A stretch of DNA of 64,000 nt from Nocardia jiangxiensis NBRC 101359 (GCF_000308615.1 NZ_BAGB01000054.1:124001-188000); one strand, 5' to 3'. Counted from the first letter of the stretch, positions 8,787 through 17,504 are shown. Numbers and translations: made by a program. The notes: generated by a model from the sequence alone, not told the origin.

Positions 8787-9107
8787 TCAACTCTCGATCG
8801 TATCCGCGAAGCCGGGCTCCCCGATCCGCCGGGTGTTGCTCCGGAGAATCTCCGTGACGCGCTCCACCCAGTCCGCGATCGCCGCCCACTCCTTCGCGCT
8901 GTACCGACCCGTCAGCCCGGCCATGTCCTGCCCGAAGGGCACGAACACCGCGGTGAGCAGTGCGTCGACACGAGCGTTCGGGATCAGCTCGACCAGCACC
9001 TTGCGACGATCCCCCGGATCGCGCGTGCGGCGCGCGTACCCGGCCTTCTCCAGGCGATCGACCAGTCCGGTGACCGCCCCGGTGGTCAGGCCGGTCCCAG
9101 GACCGAC
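8787..9107 (-). pseudogene. MarR family regulator, N-terminally truncated
   Basis: The reading frame from about 9107 to the TGA at 8787 encodes the recognition helix, wing and dimerisation helices of a MarR protein (GLTTGAVTGLVDRLEKAGYA, then RRTRDPGDRRKVLVELIP). The first half of the DNA-binding domain, about 60 residues, is missing, and the upstream frame has no related sequence. It lies back to back with another decayed gene, so both were probably damaged by deletion in the shared promoter region. An unusual short regulator is possible but unlikely. Confidence 0.65.
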
Positions 9108-9148
9108 AGCGTATCCAGATGAGACGATCCGAAGGGGGGACCCGATCC

Positions 9149-9708
9149 ATGTCCGAACCCGATAAACGCACCAAGGCGATCTGGCTGGCGGCCGCAGTGG
9201 CAAACCTCGCCGCGGACATGCTGCTGCCGACGCTGACCTGGCCCGCGGTTCGTTCTACCTCGTCGTCTTCGGGGTGATCGTGCTGGCCTCGACCTGGACC
9301 GACCGGCCGATGATGCAGGTGGCACTGAAGCCCGTTGCAACGCAAGGCGATCCACTGCGCACTGCGGCATACGACCGGCTCTGGGCGAGTTCGAAGCGAT
9401 TCCGCGTGATCTACCGGACGGTCAACGGCTCGCTGGGAATGGTTCTGCTGGCCGACGCGGCCCTGCGAATCGTCGTGATCTACAGCTTCTCATCCGGGCA
9501 GATCGCGCAATCCGGACTCATTTCCCAGCTGCCGTTCGTGGTGCTGATCGCCGCGTGGTTCCTGATCAATCGGGGGCTGCTGGTATGGCGCGCCCGCCGC
9601 ATGCTGGACGCGGAATGTGATGTGGCTCAGGGCACGGAAAAGAAACTGTTCCCACCGGCCGGCGATTCATATACTCGAATGTCGTCGGCCGTCCGGCCGA
9701 CCGGGTAA
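9149..9708 (+). pseudogene. VC0807-like membrane protein gene with internal deletion and frameshift
   Basis: An ATG with GGGGGGA upstream starts MSEPDKRTKAIWLAAAVANL, then after about 40 codons the frame hits a stop at 9275. The next frame resumes at once with ARGSFYLVVFGVIVLASTWT and runs on through FRVIYRTVNGSLGMVLLADA to the TAA at 9708. The halves resemble the first helix and the C-terminal half of small multi-helix proteins of the VC0807 type, with roughly 60 central residues missing. The family call is from general resemblance. It was probably regulated by the divergent, now truncated MarR. Confidence 0.5.
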
Positions 9709-9725
9709 AAAGGGACAAATACGAA

Positions 9726-9947
9726 ATGAAACGTGTTTTCGTTGGCGCCGCAGTAACTCTCGCCCTCGTAGCGGGCGGCAGCACAGTCGCCGCGGCCACC
9801 GCGAGCGCGCAGACGGTACCGGCTCCGATCGCCAGCACCGGGTCCGCCAATGGAGCGGGGACGACCGGCATCCTGCAGACGCTGCTCGCGGGCAAGGTCG
9901 GCTGCTTGCTGGGCGGCCTGTTCGGGACCACTCTGCCCAACTGCTGA
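9726..9947 (+). CDS. small secreted protein (73 aa)
   Basis: A 73-residue product with a textbook signal peptide: MKRVF, a hydrophobic core VGAAVTLALVAGG and a cleavage site near ATASAQ. The mature peptide is about 43 residues, rich in Gly, Thr and Ala, with two cysteines (GKVGCLLGGLF and the C-terminal Cys) that could form one disulfide. Function unknown. AAGGG lies upstream of the ATG. A strong hairpin follows the gene. Confidence 0.65.
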   Translation: MKRVFVGAAVTLALVAGGSTVAAATASAQTVPAPIASTGSANGAGTTGILQTLLAGKVGCLLGGLFGTTLPNC

Positions 9948-9983
9948 TCTGCCCGAAAAACGATCGGGTACACCATGATTCGC

Positions 9984-10009
9984 GCCCGTCCGGCAACAGC
10001 CGGGCGGGC
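9984..10009. terminator. bidirectional hairpin between convergent genes
   Basis: Stem GCCCGTCCGGC (9984-9994), loop AACA, stem GCCGGGCGGGC (9999-10009), one G-T pair. There is no T tract, as is common for terminators of this group. It separates the small secreted protein gene from the convergent AIM24 gene. Confidence 0.6.
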
Positions 10010-10035
10010 ACGACGGTTATCCGGAAGCGCGAGGC

Positions 10036-10914
10036 TCACCAACGCCGCACGGTCGCCTGCGAATGCGAGCGGATCGCCTCGGACTCCTCCTCGGGCACGT
10101 AAACCGATTGCACCGCAACACGTCCCGGCCCGACCAGCCGCAACCAGATACTGCGATAACTGAAACTGCGCCACCAGCCCAGCCCGCGAGTATGCGGATA
10201 CTCCAGGTGCAGATGCGCGGTCACCGACAGGTCCCGATACAGCAGCGCAGAAGGTTTGACCAACAGACTCTGCCCCGGCGCGAGATCCCGGATGAAGGTA
10301 TTGCCCGGTGCGTGCAACAACAGCAGGCCGGGACCGCTCTGCGCGCTGAAGATATCGCCGAACATGCCGAGCGGATAATGCGTCTTGCGATCATCGCCGC
10401 TACCGGTGACGAACCAGACGTTGTTGTTGGACCAGTCGTAGGCGATATTGCCGCTGGCCACCAGGAATCGGTGCTCGCGCACCCACATCTGCTGATTGGG
10501 CGCCAGCGGCAGCACCACGACATCCCCGGCGTGCGTACCGGACAGCGCGATGTGGCCGGGCCCGCGGCCGGTCATCATGATCAGCGGCAGCCCGCCCATC
10601 ATCCGCCGCCACGCGCCCTTGAGGCTCATCCGGTCCAACTGCGCGGCCGGATCGACCCAGAGCAGATTATGATGGGAGAAGTAGATCCAATCACCCTGTG
10701 CCAGAGCGAAATCCGCGGCCGGAACCAGCGTTCCCTCGATCTGGCAGCGGGATTGGCCGAACTGGATGCGGGTCATATCGCGGATCGCGGGCTGCTTGGT
10801 CCAGCCCGACGCGCTGACCGCAGCCCGGATATCCACCGGCGCACCGCAATTCGGGCAGGTGCTGGCGTTCGGATCGCTCGCCTGACGACAGAACAGGCAG
10901 GTGTACGCGTTCAT
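10036..10914 (-). CDS. zinc-ribbon AIM24 family protein
   Basis: A 292-residue protein. Residues 1-25 form a zinc ribbon (CLFCRQASDPNASTCPNCGA, two CxxC pairs), followed by an AIM24/TIGR00266-type beta domain (SRCQIEGTLVPAADFALAQG, TGRGPGHIALSGTHAGDVVV, GPGLLLLHAPGN). The biochemical role of the family is unknown. It starts six bases after the stop of a paralogue with the same architecture and is the last gene of the methyltransferase-GH57-GT4 operon. The C-terminus adds a positively charged tail absent from its neighbour. Confidence 0.8.
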   Translation of the reverse strand: MNAYTCLFCRQASDPNASTCPNCGAPVDIRAAVSASGWTKQPAIRDMTRIQFGQSRCQIEGTLVPAADFALAQGDWIYFSHHNLLWVDPAAQLDRMSLKGAWRRMMGGLPLIMMTGRGPGHIALSGTHAGDVVVLPLAPNQQMWVREHRFLVASGNIAYDWSNNNVWFVTGSGDDRKTHYPLGMFGDIFSAQSGPGLLLLHAPGNTFIRDLAPGQSLLVKPSALLYRDLSVTAHLHLEYPHTRGLGWWRSFSYRSIWLRLVGPGRVAVQSVYVPEEESEAIRSHSQATVRRW

Positions 10915-10920
10915 CGCGGC

Positions 10921-11718
10921 CTACCCGGACCGGTGGTGGACGTACATCGACTGGATGCCGACCCGGCCCGGCCCGGTCATCTCGGCCAGATACATCCGGC
11001 CGAACAAACCGACCTTGATGTTCTGCGGCACCGCCTGCATCTGCACGGTCGCGTCCTTGTAGAGGAATCCGCCCGGTTCGACCAGGATCTTCTCCCCCGG
11101 ACGCAGATTCCGCTCGAAGACGTTGCCGTACCCGTGCAACATCAGCAGCCCCGGATAGCCCTGGGTGATGAACCGGTCCATGTACATGCCGTTGCCGCCG
11201 TGCAGGATATTGGCCAGGCCCTTGATCCGCACGAACGAATAGTTGATGCTGCCCGAGGCGAGCAGGAACCCGTGCTCGCGCACATCGAGTTCCATCCCCG
11301 GATGCATCGGCAGCACCACCAGCTCGCCCGGCGAATCCCTGGAGAACGCGATACGCCCCGGCCCCTGGGACACCGTGACGACGTGCGGCATACCGGCCAG
11401 CGACCGTTTCATCCCGCCGCCGGTGTTGAGCGCGAAGATCGGGACGGCCTCGTCCTTCCACAACATCACGTGATGCTCGTAGTAGACCTGATCCCCTGGC
11501 CCGAGCGCGATCTCGGCCACCGGCACGAGCTCACCCTCGACCTGGCAGACGCTGTTGCCGAACCGGAATTCGGTCATGTCCCGCAGCCGCGGGGCCTCCC
11601 GCCAGCCCGAATCGCTGACCTTGTTCGCCTCGTCCAGCGGCGCACCGCAACTGGGGCAGGTATGCCCCGTACCGGGCGGCGTCTGCACCCCGCACCAGTC
11701 GCACTGCAGCTTGTCCAC
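10921..11718 (-). CDS. zinc-ribbon AIM24 family protein
   Basis: A 265-residue paralogue of the next gene: N-terminal zinc ribbon (CDWCGVQTPPGTGHTCPSCG) and AIM24 domain (NSVCQVEGELVPVAEIALGP, VSQGPGRIAFSRDSPGELVV, GYPGLLMLHGYGN). The GTG at 11718 has GGGGAGGA seven bases upstream; the ATG at 11760 lacks a Shine-Dalgarno sequence. Located 89 bp after the GT4 gene on the same strand, so probably cotranscribed with polysaccharide genes. Two adjacent paralogues suggest a heteromeric pair, which is an inference. Confidence 0.8.
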   Translation of the reverse strand: MDKLQCDWCGVQTPPGTGHTCPSCGAPLDEANKVSDSGWREAPRLRDMTEFRFGNSVCQVEGELVPVAEIALGPGDQVYYEHHVMLWKDEAVPIFALNTGGGMKRSLAGMPHVVTVSQGPGRIAFSRDSPGELVVLPMHPGMELDVREHGFLLASGSINYSFVRIKGLANILHGGNGMYMDRFITQGYPGLLMLHGYGNVFERNLRPGEKILVEPGGFLYKDATVQMQAVPQNIKVGLFGRMYLAEMTGPGRVGIQSMYVHHRSG

Positions 11719-11807
11719 AGCCGAATCCTCCCCGTGCGCAACCGGTCCGCGACCGTCCATCGAAAACGAGTAGAACGTAGCACCCGGCCGCTGATCCTTC
11801 GAGTGCG

Positions 11808-13067
11808 TTACTCCGAGTTCGGATCCCGCTCCGGCAGCGGCCGTTCGACGACGACCGGACGTCCCATCGGATTGCGTACCCGGCGCTTGGCGGCCTGATA
11901 GACCAGGATCGTCTCGGCCGCAACCACATCCCAGGCGAAGTCGGCGGTGAGCCGCTCCCGCGCGGCGAACGCGCGGTCCTGCGCGGCGCGCGGATCGTCC
12001 AGCACCGCGCACGCCGCCTCGACCAGGCCGGACACGTCCGCGGGAGCGAAGGACGCACCCGTCACACCGTCCACGACCAACTCGCCGAGCCCGCCCGCAT
12101 TCGAGGTGACCAGCGGGATACCCGCCGCGGCCGCCTCCAGCGCGACGATGCCGAAAGGCTCGTAGCGGCTGGGCAATACGACCGCGTCGGCGCCGTGCAG
12201 CCAGCCCAGCAGCTCCTCGTGATCGAGACGGCCGACGAAATTCACCGCCCGCGCCACCCGATGCACCCGGGCGCGCTCACGCAACCACTCGAACTGGGTG
12301 CCCACACCGGCGACGGTCAGCGTCGTGCCCGGATGCGCACGCCGGATCCGGGGCAGCGCCGCGATCGCGTCCTGCACGCCCTTCTCGTACTCCAACCGCC
12401 CGACGTACAGCAGCCGAGGCGGGCCCGAGCGCGGACCCCGAGCGCGAAAAGGCCAGGCCCCCACATCAATTCCGTTGCGGATCACCCGCAGCGGCACCCG
12501 CTCGGGGTGATAGAGCCGCTCCACCTCGTCCTGCATCGAGGCCGAACACGTGATGAGCGCATCGGATTCGTTGGCCAGCCACCACTCCACCGAGTGCACC
12601 TGCCGGTTGACCCGGCCGGACACCCAGCCGCTGTGCCGTCCGGCCTCGGTGGCGTGGATGGTGGAAACCAGTGGTACGTCGAAGTATTCGGCCAGGGCGA
12701 TGGCCGGATGCGCGACCAGCCAGTCGTGCGCGTGCACCACGTCGGGCGTCCACCCCTCGGCGATGCCCGGCTTGCTCAGGGCCACGCCCGCGCGCACCAT
12801 CGCATGCCCCATCGCCAGGGTCCAGGCGAGCATGTCCTCACCGAAGTCGAAGGCGGGAGGATCCTCCGCCACCGCGACGACCAGGACCCGGTCCTCGATA
12901 TAGGTGTGCGTGGGGTGGGTGGAGGCATCGGTGCCCATCGGACGACGGGCCAGCACGACGACCTCGTGTCCGGCGACGGCCAATTCGGTGGCCAGGTGAT
13001 GTACGTGGCGGCCCAGGCCGCCGACCACGACCGGTGGGTACTCCCACGACACCATCAAGATCTTCAT
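11808..13067 (-). CDS. GT4 glycosyltransferase, Rv3032-like alpha-1,4-glucosyltransferase
   Basis: A 419-residue GT-B glycosyltransferase. The N-terminal donor-site loop MVSWEYPPVVVGGLGRHVHH, the VVHAHDW segment near residue 105, and the C-terminal PSRYEPFGIVALEAAAAG (E-x7-E region) near 300 define GT4. The ortholog Rv3032 elongates the alpha-1,4-glucan of methylglucose lipopolysaccharide and contributes to glycogen. The ATG overlaps the stop of the GH57 gene as ATGA, so the two are coupled. A cytoplasmic enzyme. Start chosen by that overlap and the conserved MKILMVSWEYPP opening. Confidence 0.93.
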   Translation of the reverse strand: MKILMVSWEYPPVVVGGLGRHVHHLATELAVAGHEVVVLARRPMGTDASTHPTHTYIEDRVLVVAVAEDPPAFDFGEDMLAWTLAMGHAMVRAGVALSKPGIAEGWTPDVVHAHDWLVAHPAIALAEYFDVPLVSTIHATEAGRHSGWVSGRVNRQVHSVEWWLANESDALITCSASMQDEVERLYHPERVPLRVIRNGIDVGAWPFRARGPRSGPPRLLYVGRLEYEKGVQDAIAALPRIRRAHPGTTLTVAGVGTQFEWLRERARVHRVARAVNFVGRLDHEELLGWLHGADAVVLPSRYEPFGIVALEAAAAGIPLVTSNAGGLGELVVDGVTGASFAPADVSGLVEAACAVLDDPRAAQDRAFAARERLTADFAWDVVAAETILVYQAAKRRVRNPMGRPVVVERPLPERDPNSE

Positions 13068-14650
13068 GCTGGTCCTCTGTGTTCGATGTGGCCGCCCGCC
13101 GAGGGTGCCATCGATGCCGCAGGGCCCAGCCGCCGCGCGTCCAACGCGGGAAAGAGTCCGTCGGCCGCATACCATCCTGCCGCCAGATCACGCGCCTTGG
13201 CCAGTTGCCCGCCCAACACCGCCGCGGCGATCTCCCGCACCGCGTGCGCATGCCGATGCGCGCGATCGCGGGCATATCCGGCGGCGGAGTCCTTACTGAC
13301 CATGAACGCCCAGTCGCTGGACACCGCCAGCACGACCTCGCGCAGCAGCTGATCGGCGACGCGATCGCGCACCTGCACACCGCCCGCTTCCGCGCGCATC
13401 TTGTCCAGCGTCTCCAGGGTGAAGCGCACGATCTCGGCATTGAGCTCGACCAGATCGCGCACCTTATCCCCGGCCCACACCCGCCAGTCCTTACCCGAAC
13501 CCCAGGACGAGTCCGCGAGCTGAACCGGTTGTCCCACATAGCTGTTCGCGCGGGCGTCGGCCAGCGTGCCGACGGTGACGCCGGCCTCGGGCAGTGCACG
13601 CAGCACCTGTTCGAGCCACTGTGGACCCTCGTGCCACCAGTGCCCGAACAGCTCGGTGTCGAACGCGGCCACCACCAGCGCCGGACGTCCGATGCGCGCG
13701 GATTCGGCGATCAGGCGCTCGCGCACGGTCGCCACGAAGTCGGCCACGTCGCGCCGCACCGCCGCGGCCGCGAGTTCCGGATCGTACGGCGCCTTGTCCG
13801 GGCCTTCGACCTGTTTACCGGTCACCCTTGCGGGTTTGAGGCCGGTGGCGTGGTCGTAATGATGGAAGTCGCGGTACGCGCCGTGCCCCGGATATCCCGA
13901 CTTCGGCGACCAGACGCGGTAACTCACCTGCAGGTCCCGGCCGAAGGCCAGCACATCCGAATCCCGCACCGGCCGACCGAGAGTCGTGTCACCGCGCAGG
14001 GCCGGGCCGTCGACCATGAAGTGCGTCACACCCGCGGCAGCGTATTCCGTTTCCATGCCCGGGGTGAATCCGCATTCGGGAGCCCAGATGCCCGCGGGGG
14101 TGTGCCCCCAGCGGTGCTGCGCGTCGGCCAGGCCCTCGGCGAGTTCGAAGGTGCGCAGCCGCGGATCCAGCAGCGGCTGGAACGGATGCGACAGCGGCCC
14201 GCCGAGCAGCTCGATCGTCCCGGCGGCGATCAGCTCCCGCCACACCGGCGAACCACCGTGCCGCCAGCGCTGTTCGAAATCGGCCAGCGCGGCCGCGGCG
14301 AGGCCGTGTTCGTGACGGCCGAGCGCGACGTTCCCGGCCATCGCGGCCTCGTCGGCACGCAACTGCCAGTTGCCGAGCCAGTGATGCATTCCGGCCAGGG
14401 CGTGCGGATCGTCCAGCTGAGCAGCCAGCACCGGCGTGATGCCCAGGCTCAGCAGATTCGAACGTCCCTCGGCGGCAAGGGTTCTCAACACTCGCGCCAC
14501 GGGCAGATAGGACGCGGCCCAGGACTGGTACAGCCACTCCTCGCCCACCGGCCAGCGCCCGTGATGGGCCAGCCAGGGCAGATGTGAGTGCAACACCAGG
14601 GTGAACTGCCCCGGCACCGCCCGCGTCTCGGCGTCGGATACGCCGGTCAC
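13064..14650 (-). CDS. GH57 family glycoside hydrolase/branching enzyme-like (Rv3031-like)
   Basis: A 528-residue GH57 protein. Motifs are LVLHSHLPWLAHHG near residue 15, GIWAPECGFTPGME near 190 carrying the family's glutamate nucleophile context, and VVAAFDTELFGHWWHEGP near 335 with the acid aspartate; the C-terminal helical domain follows. Rv3031 has been described as a branching enzyme and more recently linked to diglucosylglycerate formation at the start of methylglucose lipopolysaccharide. The GTG at 14650 overlaps the methyltransferase stop as GTGA and the stop overlaps the GT4 start, so the operon is tightly coupled. Confidence 0.9.
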   Translation of the reverse strand: MTGVSDAETRAVPGQFTLVLHSHLPWLAHHGRWPVGEEWLYQSWAASYLPVARVLRTLAAEGRSNLLSLGITPVLAAQLDDPHALAGMHHWLGNWQLRADEAAMAGNVALGRHEHGLAAAALADFEQRWRHGGSPVWRELIAAGTIELLGGPLSHPFQPLLDPRLRTFELAEGLADAQHRWGHTPAGIWAPECGFTPGMETEYAAAGVTHFMVDGPALRGDTTLGRPVRDSDVLAFGRDLQVSYRVWSPKSGYPGHGAYRDFHHYDHATGLKPARVTGKQVEGPDKAPYDPELAAAAVRRDVADFVATVRERLIAESARIGRPALVVAAFDTELFGHWWHEGPQWLEQVLRALPEAGVTVGTLADARANSYVGQPVQLADSSWGSGKDWRVWAGDKVRDLVELNAEIVRFTLETLDKMRAEAGGVQVRDRVADQLLREVVLAVSSDWAFMVSKDSAAGYARDRAHRHAHAVREIAAAVLGGQLAKARDLAAGWYAADGLFPALDARRLGPAASMAPSAGGHIEHRGPA

Positions 14651-15471
14651 GGCTTCACCGCGATCGCGACCAGGTCCAGGCTCGCATCGATGCGCGGATC
14701 CCACACTCCGCCGAAACCTTCCGGCCCGCGGTCCGCCGGGGTGATGTCCAGGGCGAAATCCGCACTGCGGACCGCGGCGACGTCGGCGGCCAGATCGACG
14801 GGCCAGGGCTCACCGGCGAGCGCGCGCTCGATCTGCGCGTCGATGATCGATCCGCCCCACTTCCGGTCCAGCGCAACGATTTCGGGACCGTGGTGCACAC
14901 CGGTCATCACCTCGAGCCGAAAACCCGCCTCCGCCAACAGTTCCGCCATCTCCGAGGCGGCGAGCTCGCGGGTGTGGAAGGGGTTCAGCGGCGTATCGCG
15001 TCCGGGCGAGAAGGTGATCCGATTCGGCGTGCTGATCAGCAGCTCACCGCCGGGACGCAGCACCCGCAGACATTCGCGCAGGAACTGCCCCTGATCCCAA
15101 AGGTGTTCGATCACCTGGAAATTCACCACCACGTCGACCGAATCGTCGTCGAGCGGCAGCTCGGCCAGATTCCCCTGGAGCATCTCCACCCGGGGATAGG
15201 CCGCGCGCACGTGCTCGACCGCGCTCGCGTCGTAGTCCAGGCCGATCACCCGCGCGGCGACACCGGCGATCATGTTCGCACCGTATCCCTCACCGGATCC
15301 GGCCTCGAGCACGGTGCGACCGACGCAGCGCGAAAGCACTCGCAGATAGGCGATCTCGTGACGACGGAACCAGTAGTTCTCCTCCGGAATGCCCGGCACG
15401 GTCCGTTCACCGGTCAGCGGTAACGGGTCCACCACACTGGCTTCCTCAGGGGAGAAAACGGCCTCACTCAT
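14647..15471 (-). CDS. class I SAM-dependent methyltransferase (Rv3030-like)
   Basis: A 274-residue methyltransferase. The SAM-binding motif I is VLEAGSGEGYGANMIAG near residue 54, motif II ends IGLDYDASAVE, and motif IV is VVNFQVIEHLWDQ near residue 112. The ortholog Rv3030 heads the same three-gene set in mycobacteria and is proposed to methylate glucose residues of methylglucose lipopolysaccharide. First gene of a coupled operon on the minus strand, divergent from etfBA. Confidence 0.88.
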   Translation of the reverse strand: MSEAVFSPEEASVVDPLPLTGERTVPGIPEENYWFRRHEIAYLRVLSRCVGRTVLEAGSGEGYGANMIAGVAARVIGLDYDASAVEHVRAAYPRVEMLQGNLAELPLDDDSVDVVVNFQVIEHLWDQGQFLRECLRVLRPGGELLISTPNRITFSPGRDTPLNPFHTRELAASEMAELLAEAGFRLEVMTGVHHGPEIVALDRKWGGSIIDAQIERALAGEPWPVDLAADVAAVRSADFALDITPADRGPEGFGGVWDPRIDASLDLVAIAVKP

Positions 15472-15540
15472 TCAACAGACGTTAGCGGTTGCCTGTATCA
15501 CACCGACGCTCGGAGGTGTCGATGCAGAACATCACACCGT

Positions 15541-15560
15541 AAGTTACCCATGAGTAACTT
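15541..15560. promoter_or_regulatory. 7-6-7 inverted repeat in the etfB promoter
   Basis: AAGTTAC-CCATGA-GTAACTT is a perfect dyad of 7-bp arms. A -10-like TAGGGT lies at 15565-15570 on the plus strand, so the dyad covers the -35 and spacer of the likely etfB promoter, where a repressor would block it. The regulator is not identified; TetR-family regulators of fatty acid catabolism bind dyads of this size. Confidence 0.55.
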
Positions 15561-15663
15561 AACGTAGGGTAATGTCCCGAATCGAGCTACTTTCCGTGGA
15601 CGTACGGCCCTCGTGCGACCCCACTTTCACGTGTCCACCAGAACAGGAGGTCGACGAAGACCA

Positions 15664-16449
15664 ATGCCGAACATCGTCGTACTGATCAAGCAGGTTCCCG
15701 ACACCTGGTCCGAGCGCAAGCTGACCGATGGTGACTACACCCTCGACCGGGAGGCCGCCGACGCCATCCTGGACGAGATCAACGAGCGTGCCGTCGAAGA
15801 GGCCCTGCTGATCAAGGAAGCGCAGGGCGGCGAGGTGACGGTCCTGGCCATGGGCCCCGAGCGTGCCACCGAGGCCATCCGCAAGGCGCTGTCCATGGGC
15901 GCCGACAAGGCGATTCACGTCAAGGACGACGCGATCCACGGCTCGGACGCCGTGCAGACCGCTTACGTTCTGGCCGCCGCGCTGGGGCAGGTCGAGGGTG
16001 TCGAGTTGGTCATCGCCGGTAACGAGGCCACCGACGGCCGCAGCGGCGCGGTGCCCGCGATCATCGCCGAGTACATCGGCATCCCGCAGCTGACGCACCT
16101 GCGCAAGCTGACCGTCGACGGCGAGAAGATCACCGGCGAGCGCGAGACCGACGAGGGCGTGTTCAAGCTCGAGGCCAGCCTGCCCGCCATCGTCTCGGTC
16201 ACCGAGAAGATCAACGAGCCGCGCTTCCCCTCCTTCAAGGGCATCATGGCCGCGAAGAAGAAGGAAGTGCAGACCTTCACCCTGGCCGACCTGGGCGTGG
16301 ATCCCGCCACCGTCGGCGTGGCCAACGCGGGCTCCGCGGTCACCGGTGTCACCCCCAAGCCGCCGCGCACGGCGGGCGAGAAGATCGTCGACGAGGGCGA
16401 GGGCGGTAACCAGATCTCCGCCTACCTGGTCGGCCAGAAGATCATCTGA
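15664..16449 (+). CDS. etfB: electron transfer flavoprotein subunit beta
   Basis: A 261-residue ETF beta subunit, partner of the gene that follows. It opens PNIVVLIKQVPDT, carries the AMP-binding and ETF-beta signature region (VELVIAGNEATDGRSGAVPA near residue 113) and the typical LPAIVSVTEKINEPRFPSFK. The heterodimer passes electrons from acyl-CoA dehydrogenases to ETF:quinone oxidoreductase. The ATG at 15664 fits the family N-terminus; AGGAGG lies about 15 bases upstream. Corresponds to Rv3029c (fixA). Confidence 0.95.
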   Translation: MPNIVVLIKQVPDTWSERKLTDGDYTLDREAADAILDEINERAVEEALLIKEAQGGEVTVLAMGPERATEAIRKALSMGADKAIHVKDDAIHGSDAVQTAYVLAAALGQVEGVELVIAGNEATDGRSGAVPAIIAEYIGIPQLTHLRKLTVDGEKITGERETDEGVFKLEASLPAIVSVTEKINEPRFPSFKGIMAAKKKEVQTFTLADLGVDPATVGVANAGSAVTGVTPKPPRTAGEKIVDEGEGGNQISAYLVGQKII

Positions 16450-16484
16450 TACCGCCCCCGAGCAACTCCCAGGAGAAGAGAACA

Positions 16485-17444
16485 ATGGCAGAAGTACTCG
16501 TGCTCGTGGAGCACGCCGACGGTGCGGTCAAGAAGGTCAGCACCGAACTCCTCACCGCCGCCCGCACACTGGGCACCCCGGCCGCGGTCGTGCTCGGCCC
16601 GGCCGGCACCGGTGACAAGCTCGCCGACGCGCTCGCCGCGGCCGGCGCCGAGAAGATCTACGTCGCCGAGTCCGACGACGTGGACGGCTTCCTGGTCACC
16701 CCGAAGGTCGACGTGCTGGCCGGTCTGAGCGAATCGGCCGCCCCGGCAGCCGTTCTGGTCGCCGCCTCCGCCGAGGGCAAGGAGGTGTCGGGGCGCCTGG
16801 CCGCCCGCATCGGTTCGGGCCTGCTCACCGACGTCATCGACGTGAAGTCGGACGGCACGGTCACGCACTCCATCTTCGGTGGCGCGTTCACCGTGGACGC
16901 CAAGGCCACCGGCGACGTGCCGGTGATCTCGGTGCGTCCGGGCGCGATCGAGGCCGCCCCGCAGGCCGGCGCCGGCGAGAAGGTGACCGTCGAGGTTCCC
17001 GCGCAGGAAGAGGGCGTCACCAAGGTGACCTCCCGCGAGCCCGTGGTCGGCGGCGACCGGCCGGAGCTCACCGAGGCCACCATCGTGGTCTCCGGTGGCC
17101 GCGGCGTCGGCAGCGAGGACAACTTCCACAAGGTCATCGAGCCGCTCGCCGATGCGCTCGGCGCGGCGGTGGGCGCCTCGCGCGCCGCGGTCGACTCGGG
17201 TTACTACCCGGGTCAGTTCCAGGTCGGCCAGACCGGTAAGACGGTCTCCCCGCAGCTGTACGTCGCGCTGGGCATTTCCGGCGCCATCCAGCACCGCGCG
17301 GGCATGCAGACCTCGAAGACCATCGTCGCGGTCAACAAGGACGAGGAAGCCCCGATCTTCGAGATCAGCGATTACGGCATCGTGGGCGACCTGTTCAATG
17401 TCGCCCCGCAGCTGACCGAAGCGGTCAAGACCCACAAGGGCTAG
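16485..17444 (+). CDS. etfA: electron transfer flavoprotein subunit alpha
   Basis: A 319-residue ETF alpha subunit that holds the FAD. The C-terminal domain shows the signature [20 protein letters not shown] near residue 248, with [19 protein letters not shown] and [15 protein letters not shown] completing the FAD site. It lies 35 bp after etfB with AGGAGAAGAG before the ATG, so the two are one operon, and a strong terminator follows. Corresponds to Rv3028c (fixB). Confidence 0.95.
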   Translation: MAEVLVLVEHADGAVKKVSTELLTAARTLGTPAAVVLGPAGTGDKLADALAAAGAEKIYVAESDDVDGFLVTPKVDVLAGLSESAAPAAVLVAASAEGKEVSGRLAARIGSGLLTDVIDVKSDGTVTHSIFGGAFTVDAKATGDVPVISVRPGAIEAAPQAGAGEKVTVEVPAQEEGVTKVTSREPVVGGDRPELTEATIVVSGGRGVGSEDNFHKVIEPLADALGAAVGASRAAVDSGYYPGQFQVGQTGKTVSPQLYVALGISGAIQHRAGMQTSKTIVAVNKDEEAPIFEISDYGIVGDLFNVAPQLTEAVKTHKG

Positions 17445-17465
17445 CCCGTTCGAACCTGCACTACT

Positions 17466-17504
17466 GTGGCCCCGGCTGGAAACAGCCGGGGCCACTGTTG
17501 TTTT
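17466..17504 (+). terminator. intrinsic terminator after etfA
   Basis: A perfect 13-bp stem GTGGCCCCGGCTG / CAGCCGGGGCCAC with loop GAAA, followed by TGTTGTTTT. One of the clearest rho-independent terminators in the window. Confidence 0.9.

Noticed and set aside
10063-11898. A 611-codon plus-strand frame over the AIM24 genes
   Set aside because: Antisense to two recognised zinc-ribbon AIM24 genes; Arg/His/Gln-rich shadow translation.
12671-14587. A 638-codon plus-strand frame
   Set aside because: Antisense to the GH57 and GT4 genes with clear motifs on the other strand.
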